This document shows, piece after piece, positions 29,375 to 41,485 of a DNA stretch of 64,000 nucleotides. Numbering within the stretch: position 1 is the first letter of the stretch; the number at the start of each line of letters is the position of its first letter. The notes beneath the pieces are model-generated. The model saw only the letters and a list, made by a program, of their open reading frames with translations, was not told the DNA's origin and searched no databases. The stretch covers positions 69,389,556 through 69,453,555 of the forward strand of contig CM049310.1 in NCBI GenBank assembly GCA_026874595.1. The letters are read 5' to 3'. The position numbers and the translations under genes were made by a program. The stretch is from Sipunculus nudus. Taxonomy: Eukaryota; Annelida; Sipuncula; Golfingiida; Sipunculidae.

Positions 29375-30240
29375 GCGAACCTGTTGGGTTATGCGATGGT
29401 GAGACGTCGGCCGTCGTCTGTCGTCTGTACGTTAACCCAAACTGTCTCAAAATTGGCAGGAGCTATCATCACCAAATTTCATGCAAAAAATTAGTCATCT
29501 AAAAACTCTCTCGGATATTGCTTATTGTTTGCTATCTGCATTTACTTAGACTTCATAGGGAAATAATCTCTAAAACAATCTATCTCGATTTTGTTCGAAT
29601 GGTTCCAGTTCGGTGAATTTTGGTTGAGTAACAGGACGTTGAGCTTAGTCATTTGGCCAAAAAAGAATACTAAACTTACAATATCAGAGACGGCTGGAGC
29701 TATGTTCACCAAATTTTTTGCAAATGTTGGTCATATGTCTCGTATATGAATTTGAGGTATTGGTGGCGCCATCTGCATCAACCTTTTCTGTACGAGGGTC
29801 ATCGGTCATTAGTACATTAATCCATAATTTCTCAGGAAAAGCAGGAGCTAGCATCCCCAAAATTTTGTAAAAATCTGTCACATATCAAATGTTGTGGGAT
29901 TGAGCGTTTTGTTGCGCCACCTGCATTAACTTACATTTCACGGAGAAAATATAAAAAAAACTTTGAAAATCTTCTTCTCCGAAATCATTCAGCCAAATGG
30001 TTCAATATTTCACAGAAATGATCCAAAAGATAAGTTCTCTCAAGTTTGTTCAAATGGTTTTGGTTCTGATGGATTTTTGCGGAGTTACAGGAATTTGAAC
30101 TTAGTCATTTGGCCAATTAAGCGCACTGACATAACAATCTCAGAATCGACAGGAGCTAGCATCACCAAGTTTTGTGCAAATGCTGGTCACATGACTCGTA
30201 TTTGAAATTGCAGTTTTTGTGGCGCCATCTACATCAACCT
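29375..30240. repeat. Dispersed repeat with 'gcgccatctgcatcaac' modules
   Basis: Three diverged modules contain 'aggagctagcatcaccaarttttgtgcaaatgctggtcayatg' and 'ggcgccatctgcatcaacct' near 29766, 29910 and 30220. It opens with 'ttatgcgatggtgagacgtcgg', similar to 26347-26370. Confidence 0.7.
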
Positions 30241-30959
30241 GTTTTTACAGACAAAAAAACTCATAATTTAAGCTTCTTTCAATTTAAAAATGGTTTGTGA
30301 TGGAACTGTCAAGCTGAATCATTTAATTTTTCACAATAATTATCTTAGGGTAGGGTTCTTTCAATTGTATAAGAATAGATTTGGTTATTTTATTTTTTTT
30401 TGGTAGAGTCATAGAAAGCTATATGAAATTGGTCTTGTGGCCATTAGTAAGGCTATTTCAAACTAAGGACTGCACTAGTCTTCTCCTGCAAAACTGTTGT
30501 TTCAACTTCTGTAACATTGCGCATAAATGATTCTTAAGAGGCCTTTGTTCAGGTTTACTTAAATGATTGGACTACAACTTTAATAATTCTAAATTTTTGA
30601 CAAAACAATCTTATGGATATGTCATCTTGAAAAAAAAGCAAAGTAGTTTTTAGCGAAAGTCTTTCACTATGTGTGAACAGATTTACCATAGGTCAAGATT
30701 GTGTCTGTATCTATAAATAGCTTGGCAGACTGCCAACTGTTTCAGATTTGGCAACAGGCAAAAGGTCAGTCTAGATCTATTCATAGTTTGGCAGACTGCC
30801 AACTGTTTCAGATTCAGGTGCAGATCAAGAGTACACTCAGTGCAGTAGCTGCAGAGAGCAATTCGTTCCGGTTTCACTCGGGGCAACTGCCTACCTCACA
30901 TAAATCTGGTCAGCCCAGTGCACCTAAACCGAGAGAAGTTTAAATATCGGCCTGGTATT

Positions 30960-31450
30960 TTGACATGTCCATGCATTTTTATGGCTTTCTCGTTCACTAG
31001 AATGGTGGCGCCACCTACAATGAATTTTGCACAGTGTATGTACCTGCTTATTTCTCGGGAGGGATTTGATATATCGGCCTGAAATTGCGCATATTTATAC
31101 ATACGGGATAGCTTTGTCGTATACAAGACTGGTGGCGCCCCTACAATAATGTTGCACAGAGATGTCCCTGCTTATTTTCTCAGGAGGGGTTTGATATATC
31201 AGCCTGAAATTGGGCATATGTTTACATCTTGGAAAGCTACATCGTATACAAGACTGATTGCGCCACCTACAATCTTTTTTTTTGTGCACCCATGCCAGTA
31301 TTTCAGCAGTGATGTTTTTGTAATTGGTTCTTGTACATAATGTGTAGTACTTGAATTGTTTATATAAATGTTATACATGTAGGCCTACTTGAAAATTAAT
31401 GGACCAGCATTGAAGCATTATACCTGGTGTATAAACCTTTGACCAGGTTC
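30960..31450. repeat. gcgccacct repeat with shared 3' end
   Basis: Three modules of about 120 bp share 'gatatatcrgcctgaaattg.gcata' and 'agactgrttggcgccacctacaat'. They are followed by 'gtgcacccatgccagtattt...cattatacctggtgta', which is also found at 26488-26630. Confidence 0.75.
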
Positions 31451-32059
31451 GCGTTAGGCCTGTAGGCTTTGTATATAATGTGATAGGCCAAAGGTATGGT
31501 TCACAGGCACTTTTTCAAAAATCAGTGCTGGCGGGCGAGAATTTAGTTTTTACCCTTTTTTGTACGTTTCGATAAAAATGTCATATGATCAAACAGGTCA
31601 TTGCTAAACAGGTGAAAGCACTACATAACAAAGGAAATCTTATCAAAATTTAATAATTTTATCTTCTTGAAAGATATAAATAAAAAATTAAAAATTTTTG
31701 ATGCGCGGGGTTTAAATTGACGCGGGCGGTGCCTGAGAACCATACCTTTTATTTTTTTGCCTTTAATAAACTATATTTGTAACTATATAGTATTATATGT
31801 TTATGTTAAATATATTATATGTTATGTAATAACCCGCCGCCCTATGTTCTCCTGAAGCTACGCCATTAGCTAGTTTTGTCAATACGTACTGAGGTCGTCT
31901 GGTACCCTGTGCACACTTCATTATGTCTCTCCCCCCCCCCCCCCCCCCTCCGGAGGAGACGTTGTTTTCAGTGCCATAGTCTGTCGTCGTCGTCATCTTT
32001 AGGATATCTTGTGAACGGATAACTTTTAAATTTTAAACTCTCATTTTTCATTCCAAATT

Positions 32060-32520
32060 ATCAGAGGAGTTCAAAACCCTGTTACCTTGACCATCATCTT
32101 TAAGGTCAAATCTGCCGAAATGTTTAATTCTTGTGAACCTCATAACTTTTGTGTATTTCCTATTTTTCCTCAAATTTGGTACACCAATTGTTCCTACAAA
32201 TTTCTAGGACAAGTTCGACACCCGGTGACCTTGATCAAGATTTTCAAGGTCAAATCAGAAGAGCTGCATTTTTCCTTCAAAATTTTAAACACTCACTGTT
32301 CCTACCAAAATCTCAAAGGAGTTCCAAATCCAATGACCTTTACCTTGATCTTCAAGGTCAAATTTATGCAATTCTAAAATTATTGTGACCCCATAACTTT
32401 GGAAGTACTAATGCTGTTTGCTTCAAATTTGACACACCAGTTCTTTCTGCAAAAAACTCATTGGAGTTTGAAAAGCGGTAACCTTGACCTTGACCTTGAA
32501 ATTAACAATTCTGCTGAAAT
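32060..32520. repeat. Tandem repeat carrying AAGGTCA motifs
   Basis: About four diverged modules each hold 'aaccttgacc.tgatctt.aaggtcaaat' and 'ctcataactttt'. AAGGTCA occurs at 32102; the extended form TCAAGGTCA at 32244-32252 and 32352-32360; inverse TGACCTTGACCTTGA near 32483. These match the half-site bound by NR5A/ERR-type nuclear receptors. The repeat lies about 2 kb upstream of gene B. Confidence 0.75.
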
Positions 32521-34533
32521 CTAGAATCATTGTTTTGAGATAGTGCATATTTTACCCCTAATGTTTTGGGATTGCTCATAGGGGGGACATATATCTGTTT
32601 TTGAGCTGCAAAAACAAAACCATTGTAGTTTTTTTGTACTTAGATCAGTACAGTGGATGGAGCACGTACGTCATAGCTGAACATATGTGACAAGCGCGTG
32701 GACTTTGCAGCACTCAGTGCACCGTATTACTTTAACTGGCAACTCGCTGTCCTTATTTTTTTGCCATTTATCATTGCTGTTAATTACAGCTGTTGATTAA
32801 TGGCCTTTTAAAAATAACGCTGCTAGTTCTTTAGCTTATCTGTTTTTCTTGTATTAGCCAGTGATCTATTTGGATACATCGATATACTGCGATGGGGCCA
32901 TATCCTTAAAGAGGAGCCTTGTATATAATCGCTTACGTGGTCATTTCCAATAATGTTTTTCCGCAAAATATTGAAATTGTGTTATCGTTAGGTTCAAACC
33001 CTTTATGAAAATCAAGAATTTCCTGAATTATAGTACTGCCATGATTTTTTTAACCTATGTTATTTTTTTTCTTTTACCATGTATTAACTAATATTGAGAC
33101 AAAGTGATGTTCAGTTTCGTCACTTATGAAAGAAAAGTTGATGTCACGTGCAGTGTCTAGGATCACGAGATCAGAATACGTTATCTATCAACGGTTGACC
33201 TCTGTGATACGTATTATACTTATTATCTCTCGGTGTTTGTATAACCAGATAATCACTGTGGAATGCAAGTTCAGTTGGAAATTAGAAAACTTGGACCACT
33301 AGCTTTAACACTAAGTAACCACCTGAGCCCTTAAAGTTGCATGTGAAAAAAAAAACAAAAAACGCAGTAGCATTTATAGCCGTGACAGCTGATATCGAAG
33401 TTACTATACCACGGACAGTTTGAGTGGAAGCTGGTGTTATTGTTATGTCACTGATATCCGTCGTGTGCAGGTAGTCACCGTTCACGTGGCTGGCCACCAA
33501 TCAAACCATCGGAATATTGTGTTTGGATATTCTTTCGAAAACACTGATTGACACATGGTCTGAAGGTAGATATAGCCATACTTTCCACTTTGTTTCTTAA
33601 GTATAACTGATTCATAAGTATTTTATTATATTATGTAATATATAAAATGTTTTCTTCTACTTAAAGAACCTTAAGTAAGGGCGGTGCCGTTGGTGAGGTT
33701 CATCCTCACTTTCCTTATTCATACTATTGCTTTCTGCTGTATGTGGATTTCAATGCAATGCTTTCCACAGACTTCTTCTTTCTTTCAAACGGATTCCTAT
33801 CCCTATTGAAACCCGACCCGCTGATGATACTTAATATACTTAATGCTATCACACAGCGCATACCCTTGTCAATGTCAAATGCAAACACTCAACATATCTC
33901 AACTTTATAAGGACCTACCTCAAACCATTGTTTCATAGAAGACTTTGATAAACCTTTTGATACTTTATACACATATGAAAATAGAGAAGTGCCAACAGAT
34001 GAAGAATATATATAACTGATTATATGTAAGCTCTTAATTGATTGATCACTAACCAGTCTAACCGAGCACATTTCACTGAAAGACGGATACAAAGAGAAAT
34101 ACACAACACAAACCATCGGACGGGAATCGTGATGTTGCTGAAAATATAACAAAAATGTCATTGTCTCCAAAGGACTGACAAAGATGACTCTGAAAATAAC
34201 ATTTATATTATTCAGTAAATGATATCTTGATAATTATCTTTAATACTGTTATCAGTTCCATTTGTGTGATGCTAACATTAAGAAGACGTGTTATTAGTTC
34301 TGTATATGTAATAATAACTTCAGCTTGCTTCATTGCTTCAGCTCCATTGATGTGAAGTATTTTTTCCCCTCCTTTGTTTCATCTTTATATATATATATAT
34401 ATATACTAAAATATTTATAAACTTATATACTGATATATTTATATACAAGTAAAAGTAATACACTGAAGATTTCCCTCATAATAACAGAACTTCAGAGAAG
34501 AAAAGCAAACCAAAAGAACAAAATAAGTTTGCC
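32521..34533. other. Gene B 5' region
   Basis: Non-repetitive sequence before the gene B start codon, expected to hold its promoter and 5' UTR. No convincing TATA box or first exon could be fixed. 'ataacag' at 34481-34487 is a possible acceptor for a 5' UTR exon. A short (TA)n lies at about 34386-34406. Confidence 0.4.
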
Positions 34534-34686
34534 ATGGAACCCACCAAAGTTGAGATGCCGGAGAGTGGAGAGCGAGTGGAGGACAAACCTCCTCAGGTGG
34601 AGGATCCGTACGTCAAGATGTCAGAGGTCATGTATATAGTGGAGGAGGTGCCACCGAGGTTCAACTGCTTTCTGCTGGGATTCCAG
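34534..34686 (+). CDS. SLC23A1-like: Gene B coding exon 1
   Basis: ATG in gccATGg context; 51 codons ending NCFLLGFQ with donor TTCCAG|gtaagt. It encodes a charged N-terminus and the start of the first conserved region ([13 protein letters not shown]). The frame is open upstream of the ATG for at least 70 nt, so a more upstream start is not formally excluded. Confidence 0.93.
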
Positions 34687-37600
34687 GTAAGTGTTTATTA
34701 TAGTTAGTGTTACAGATCACAGTCGCTTGAATCCTTATTTCAGGGGAAATGGAAAAAAAGCGATAGAGCATTATACAAATGCCTGTTCTGAGCACCACTT
34801 TTGTGATACACGACATCTCCGTACGTAAGACACGACCATATATACTCATTAAGTGCACAGTTTCGGTTATTTCTCGATAAATCACCCCTACAAATAAAGG
34901 GTTCAGGCGAATGTGTACAGATAGGTTGCATGGCAATACTGTAAGTTTATCATGTAAGTGTTTGTATCCCGTGAATCATGCATCCCAAGTTCATACATGA
35001 AATCGTTTTATTCTTTCGTCCGAACATTGTCAGCATTTTCCGTCAGCATATTGTCAGCATCTTCCATCAGCACATTGTCAGCATCTTCCGTCAGCACATT
35101 GACAGCCATGACTGACGACTAAACCTGGTTATGGCTTTAATGAATTTGCGTCAGCTTTGTCCCATTCTTTCCTTCTAAGTACCATCTTCACTCTGCCTGT
35201 ATCATTTTCTTGAGATGATGTACTAAGGATAATGCATACAACAATTATTCTGCAAAGTTCACATTCTCCATCTTAATTCTTCCGTCAAAATGTTTTGTCG
35301 GATTGTAATTGCATGAACAAATTTCTTACATTATTAGTTCCCTGCAGGTGGCGAAACCTGTTTTTAACGACTTTCTGCGCTCCAAAATGTTTTTTTTTAA
35401 TCCTTCAGATACGTCAATAAATAAGAACACTTTAGCCTTCAAATAATATGCAAGGATATTTCGGAGCTTGGGGAATTTAATGAATACTATATTGAATATA
35501 ATTATTAGTTCTCCGCCGTGGGTGGAAGAACTTCAAAAATGATCCGCGTCCGCCTGTTCGTCCGTCCATCTGTCCCACCCCTTATTTTACTTAATAGCTG
35601 ATTTCTTGACTCAGATTTACACACATGATAATCACATGACGAGCATGTCATTGTATCCTGCAGGTGGCGCCACCTTTGTTAAACCTACTTTTTCCAGCTA
35701 CAGTTGTGTTATCATTTTAAATAATTCAGTAAATAAGAAAGCTGAAGACTCCAAATCATATACACAGATTCCTCAGAGCATGGGGGCTTAACAAATGAAT
35801 ACTGAGTGGAATGGGATTGATTTGGAATGGTGGTTTAATTTTGTCTTTGGGTTTTGCTGATCAGCAAATTGCGTATTTTCATAATTCTATTTTTGTGCGA
35901 AATCTGCTATATTTTATCCTTTGAGCTGCTGTAAAGATTACTACCTTGTTGGATGGACACACTCATCATTGGACTGCTATTTGATATTTCACCAGCAGAT
36001 GGCACCACCTGTGGTAATATCCTCTCTGTGAGGTAAAAAATGCAATTTTCTAGTTATTAGTCTGGAAGTTGTCAAATGTGTCATTCATATACCTTGGTCT
36101 CTGTCCTCGAGCAAATGAAATCAAATGCATGTGACCATTTGAACAGAAATAAAATGTATGTGACTGGTTTATTGTATCACTAGACATATAAATCGGGGAT
36201 ACTATGGTTTTGATACTGCCGCGTCGCCGCATATATATCTTATGAGAAGGATAACTCAAGAAAGGTGTGACAGATCTTTTTCATATTCTACAAGCGCATA
36301 GATATATGCTAGAGGACCAAAACCTTTTAAAATGCGGTCATAATCTTTATTATAAAAGTGACCTTGACCTGAAATAGATCAAATTTTGCCCATTTTTGTA
36401 TATTATCCCCCTTATCTGAATAGTGGTTCCCCAGATTTTCTCCATGTTTATTTCTGTGGGAATATGTACAGAACATTTTGGCCATCTTTTTAAGTTGAAA
36501 TGTATCACATATACCTCATAAATGCTGTAAGCTATCGGCCAAATATTTTGCACAGTCATGGATCGTTGATAGATTTATCGCATATATAAGTCAGGTGGCG
36601 CCACTGGCGATTGTTTTGCTGCTATAATAAAATCACCCGTATCTCAGGAGTCGCTAAACAGATTTTCTCCATTTTTGTTTTTATTGAAAGCTCTTTGACA
36701 GCTTATCATTTTTAAGAACTCTGATGGCACCAACTAAAATATTTTTTTTCTGTTATGGTCGTACATATACGCATCTATTTTAGGTTAATCTCACACATAT
36801 CTCATGAATGGTTTTAACTATTGCCCTTTGCATTGCATGAGTTCCTTGACCCAAGTTACATTGTTTTCGTTTACTCTTTCCGCACCTAATCTTTACTCTG
36901 ATGCTTGCTAAAATACCTTTCCAGTACTGCATAAATTTCTACACTAATAACCAACCCTTTTTTCACTTATGTTTTCTTCTTTTCGTCCTCAGCATTATGT
37001 GAGTATGTTCATTGCCACATTGTCTGTGCCGTTCGTCCTGGCCCCTGCACTCTGTATGCAGTCAGATGTGGTTGGACTCAGTGAGCTGATCGGGACGCTG
37101 TTTGTAGCATCAGGAATTGTCACTTTAATCCAGAGTTTTTGGGGCATCAGGTAGTTTATTTCTACATTGGTTTCGATTTTAAAATTCTGAAACTAGGCAG
37201 ACATTGTCCTTTTTGTTTTATAACCTCATACATACAAATAAGTCAAAATTACATCATTAGCAGAATTTTGGTTCAAATGCAAGATTAAATATTATTGCAT
37301 ATGTTTCAAAGGAATCAAAGGCGAATTTTCTTTAGTATTATCAGTTGAAAATGCAATAAAATACATTTGCATTTAAACTCTATCATGGGTACATAATAGT
37401 TAATACATCGCTCTAGTTCACATAACTTTATTGGTATATATTATAATGTGATAACTGTTCATCGGTGATATTAACTAATAAAATGCGCAGTGACATTTTA
37501 TCAGAAACACCTCTTGACATGAAGGTTAGGAGTTGCATTTACATTTGTAGTTTTCAAATAAAATGTGCACACTCAAAGGCATATAAAATGCAAACTGGCT

Positions 37601-39535
37601 AGAACCTCTGTATGTTAATGCAAACTGATATTTTTTAATAAAAAGGAAAATGTATGAACCTGCATTAAATCTATCTTGATTTTACATGAAATAATCGATA
37701 TTGAGAAGGAACGAGTATTTTTTTTAACAAAGGGAGCTGGAAAGTGTATACAGACTTTGGGACAAGTGAAGGGTGTATCTATTTCACTCACACAAGTGGA
37801 TCTTTTCCTATGAAATGCTCTTATTAAGAAGCAAATTTATTTTTACTTTATCTGAAAAAAAGGTCCTTTTGTGTATTAGGTTACCCATTGTGCAAGCCGG
37901 GACCTTTGCAATTTTGTCTCCAACTCTGGCCTATCTTCGCCTCCCGCAATGGCGGTGTCCGTCAAACATCGTGCCGGAAGGTGAGACATTTAAAAATACT
38001 ATTTCCCGTGTCTAGTTATTGTCTCAGAATCTCAGAATGCTTTGTAATATTGCGCGTAAAACGAAAGGGGTAGATTTTTATGTTAGCAAATTCGTAATAA
38101 GAGGACTGCTCTTCAAATAATAGGCAATATGTTATCTTCATAGTTGTTTTTATGTTACCTTCCCGAACACTCATTGTAAATAGTTGATGATAGGTGTCGC
38201 TCTGTTTTGGCAGGAAAGATCACTGATTGCAACCTGAACCGAGACAGCCCTCATGACATATACATGCCTGTAATCGTCCAGTTAATGTATCAACTGCCCT
38301 TTCAACATTGCTTATCTAAGTTCTAAAATACAAACTACAGTATCGATTGACGTAACAAGATGGTATTCCTTGCAGAGCTCATGGAAACAGGCGTACCAAC
38401 AGAAAATAAATGATCCTGCTTCGACACTGTAATCTTAATTAATTCCTTTATTCATTATACACTTTTCCATCTAAACGAGAAATAACACAAAAGATTCCCC
38501 AAACGTTTCAATTACATAACAAAAGATAATATATAATTGAAACCTATTACCATTGCTCTTTCTGAATATATTTGTTTATTTATTTTTCAAACAAGTGACA
38601 AACTCATTTTTTTATTGATCTTTTAAAAATTATTTTTAATAACATATTCTGCGCTGTGCGTATTTGTTAGTGCTTTTTCTTAGGAAAACACGCCCAATAT
38701 TAGGTTTGTTATGTAATACCTATACTATTGTAATGCAAAACATTATGGGATCGTAATATAATACACTATACAGTCGCAATGAAATACAATATACGGTAAA
38801 ATGTAATACACCATGTCGTCGAAATGCAATACAAAATAAGGTAACACTGTAATATACTATATATATATATATATATTTGCGTAATGCAAAACGTAATATG
38901 ATATTCGGTCGTTATATGATCATAATTTAATGCGCTATATGATTGTAACGTAATACACTATACGTCCTAATGGTAAATCTTCTGCTCTTGCATTGCAGTA
39001 CTTTAGAAGGTAGTAATGTAATGTAATGTGATATACGGTTTTCCTTTGAAATGTTTGACCAGGTACAAACTTCACGGGATTGAATAGGTCAGACTATATC
39101 ATAGAGGGAAGTCCACAGCATCGAGAAATATGGCAAATACGTCTACGAGAAGTATGTATATCTGACTATGTACGCGTTAATAGTTACAGACACGAGCTTT
39201 CACCCATTATTGGGTGTTACTCATATTACAGGGGCATAGGATTTTATAATTTAAGCTTATCATTATTTGGTCTGCTTCGATGGTCCGTAATCGAAAAGTA
39301 CCCGTAAGAAAGAGATGTCCGCAAGCAGATGTTTTCCTGTATATCTTAAAGTCCTCAATAATTCAAATTCATAACAACAGTTCACGATCACTACAGATAA
39401 ATCAATGTTTTGACGTGTGCGATATACATGTATTACCTGGATTAACCCCCTACAATCATACATGGGCAGGCGCGTCAATTTATCTTCACGTCAGGATGAC
39501 ATGCACACACACACACCATCACCGAAACAACGTCA

Positions 39536-39607
<72 letters not shown>

Positions 39608-40577
39608 GGGTCTGTGTGACACATTTTAAATATTTATGCACATTTTAAATTCATTATTAAATAAGATTTTTATAAGAAAATAAGTTATTTCCTGTTTGTT
39701 TCCAGTTTAAGTTAATTTTTATCCAAGTTTAGATATAATATTTCATAGTAAACTCATTATGGAACTAAAGTCTATAATGCTATACTCTAATACTTTATGG
39801 AGGTGCCCACAAACAGAGGTTCTACTGTATATTAATATACCATTAACCAGTCCCCCCCCCCTTGCCAAAAAGGCGGGGGGGGGGAGGTGGGGGTGGATAT
39901 ATAAACCAATCACCCTATATTGACACCCCTGTACATGAGCAAAAAAACTGAAGGAAGAAATCAGTGATTTCGGTGGTCATCGGTCATACGCAGAACCAGT
40001 TACCTCCTAGTCCTAATACATATAGATTATATGAAATTATATGTTTGTGATATATTCTTTTTTCAAGACACCAGTCGACTAATGGTACTGGTAGCGGACA
40101 CAGGGTGTCCCGGACACCTTACATGTCCTCGGTCCTTAGTCTGCATGCACTATGCATGCATGGTACAGGGTTAATCTGTCAACCTTATCCATAAAGTGGC
40201 GTGCCTGATATCAGCGAATTGACAAGTCTGTGTTTACAATAATAACTAAAGACAAAAGGTAGCTCTCCATAAAGGTGACATTCAATATATGCTTCTGTAA
40301 TATGTATGCGTAATCTATACGTTTCGATCGCACACTATAGCGATTAAAAATGCATATACGCATGGTAACGCACGGGGGAAATAGAACATTAGTTTCACGC
40401 CAATTACATTTCTATTGTTTTAAGTAAGTCACTCTTCATTTCTTGCCCGTGCTTCCTCGACTTATTATTATTAATTAATGAATACTTTATCTAATTATAC
40501 TGCTTATATTAGGAGATAATTATTGGACATCACTGAAAATCAGAAGTGAAACATTTTTGTTTAAAGCAAGGATATAT

Positions 40578-40625
<48 letters not shown>

Positions 40626-41447
40626 TCCCCGATGAAAAAATCTGTTAAGACTCTTTTTCTATCGATATTCATGTCCATCTGGTGCACGTCTATATTTTTT
40701 TTAAGCAGTAATATTGTATGCCATGTTCTTATACAGATTAAACGCGCTGTCGTAATTAAAATTCAGTTCTTTTTTCTATATATTGTGTAGGTCTGAAGGG
40801 ATATGTTTTTTTAACAGATACAGGGCGCCATCATGGTTGCCTCCGTGTTTGAGATAATCATGGGCGCAAGTGGGGTGATCGGCTTTTTGTTACGATACAT
40901 TGGACCGTTGTCGATCTGTCCAACCATCTCCCTACTCGGTCTCTCTCTCTTCCGATCGGCAGCCAATTACGCCAGTGTCCAATGGTGGATAGCTGTGATG
41001 TAAGAACCACACACACCTCAACACAATGTTAAAATATGTTTTATACACTATTTAATCATCACATATATATTTTATTATGACAGGATATATTTTAATGTTT
41101 TCTTCACTGTATACATATGTTAGGATATATGGTGTCGTCATGATGTATAGCTGTATGAATATTAATATAATCTATGATATCTAAATATTGATATAATTTA
41201 GGATGTTGATATAAATATTAATATTATCTATGATACTGATATTAATAATGATATAATCTATGATATTGATATAAATATTGATATCATCTATGATATTGAT
41301 ACAAATATTGATATAATATGTTTTATTGATATAAGTATGCATAATGTGTTTTGTTTTAATGTGTAAATACTGCTACGACTATCACTACTCATACTACTAC
41401 TACTGCTACTTTACTACATGTAATATTATTACTAGTATTACTACATG

Positions 41448-41485
<38 letters not shown>

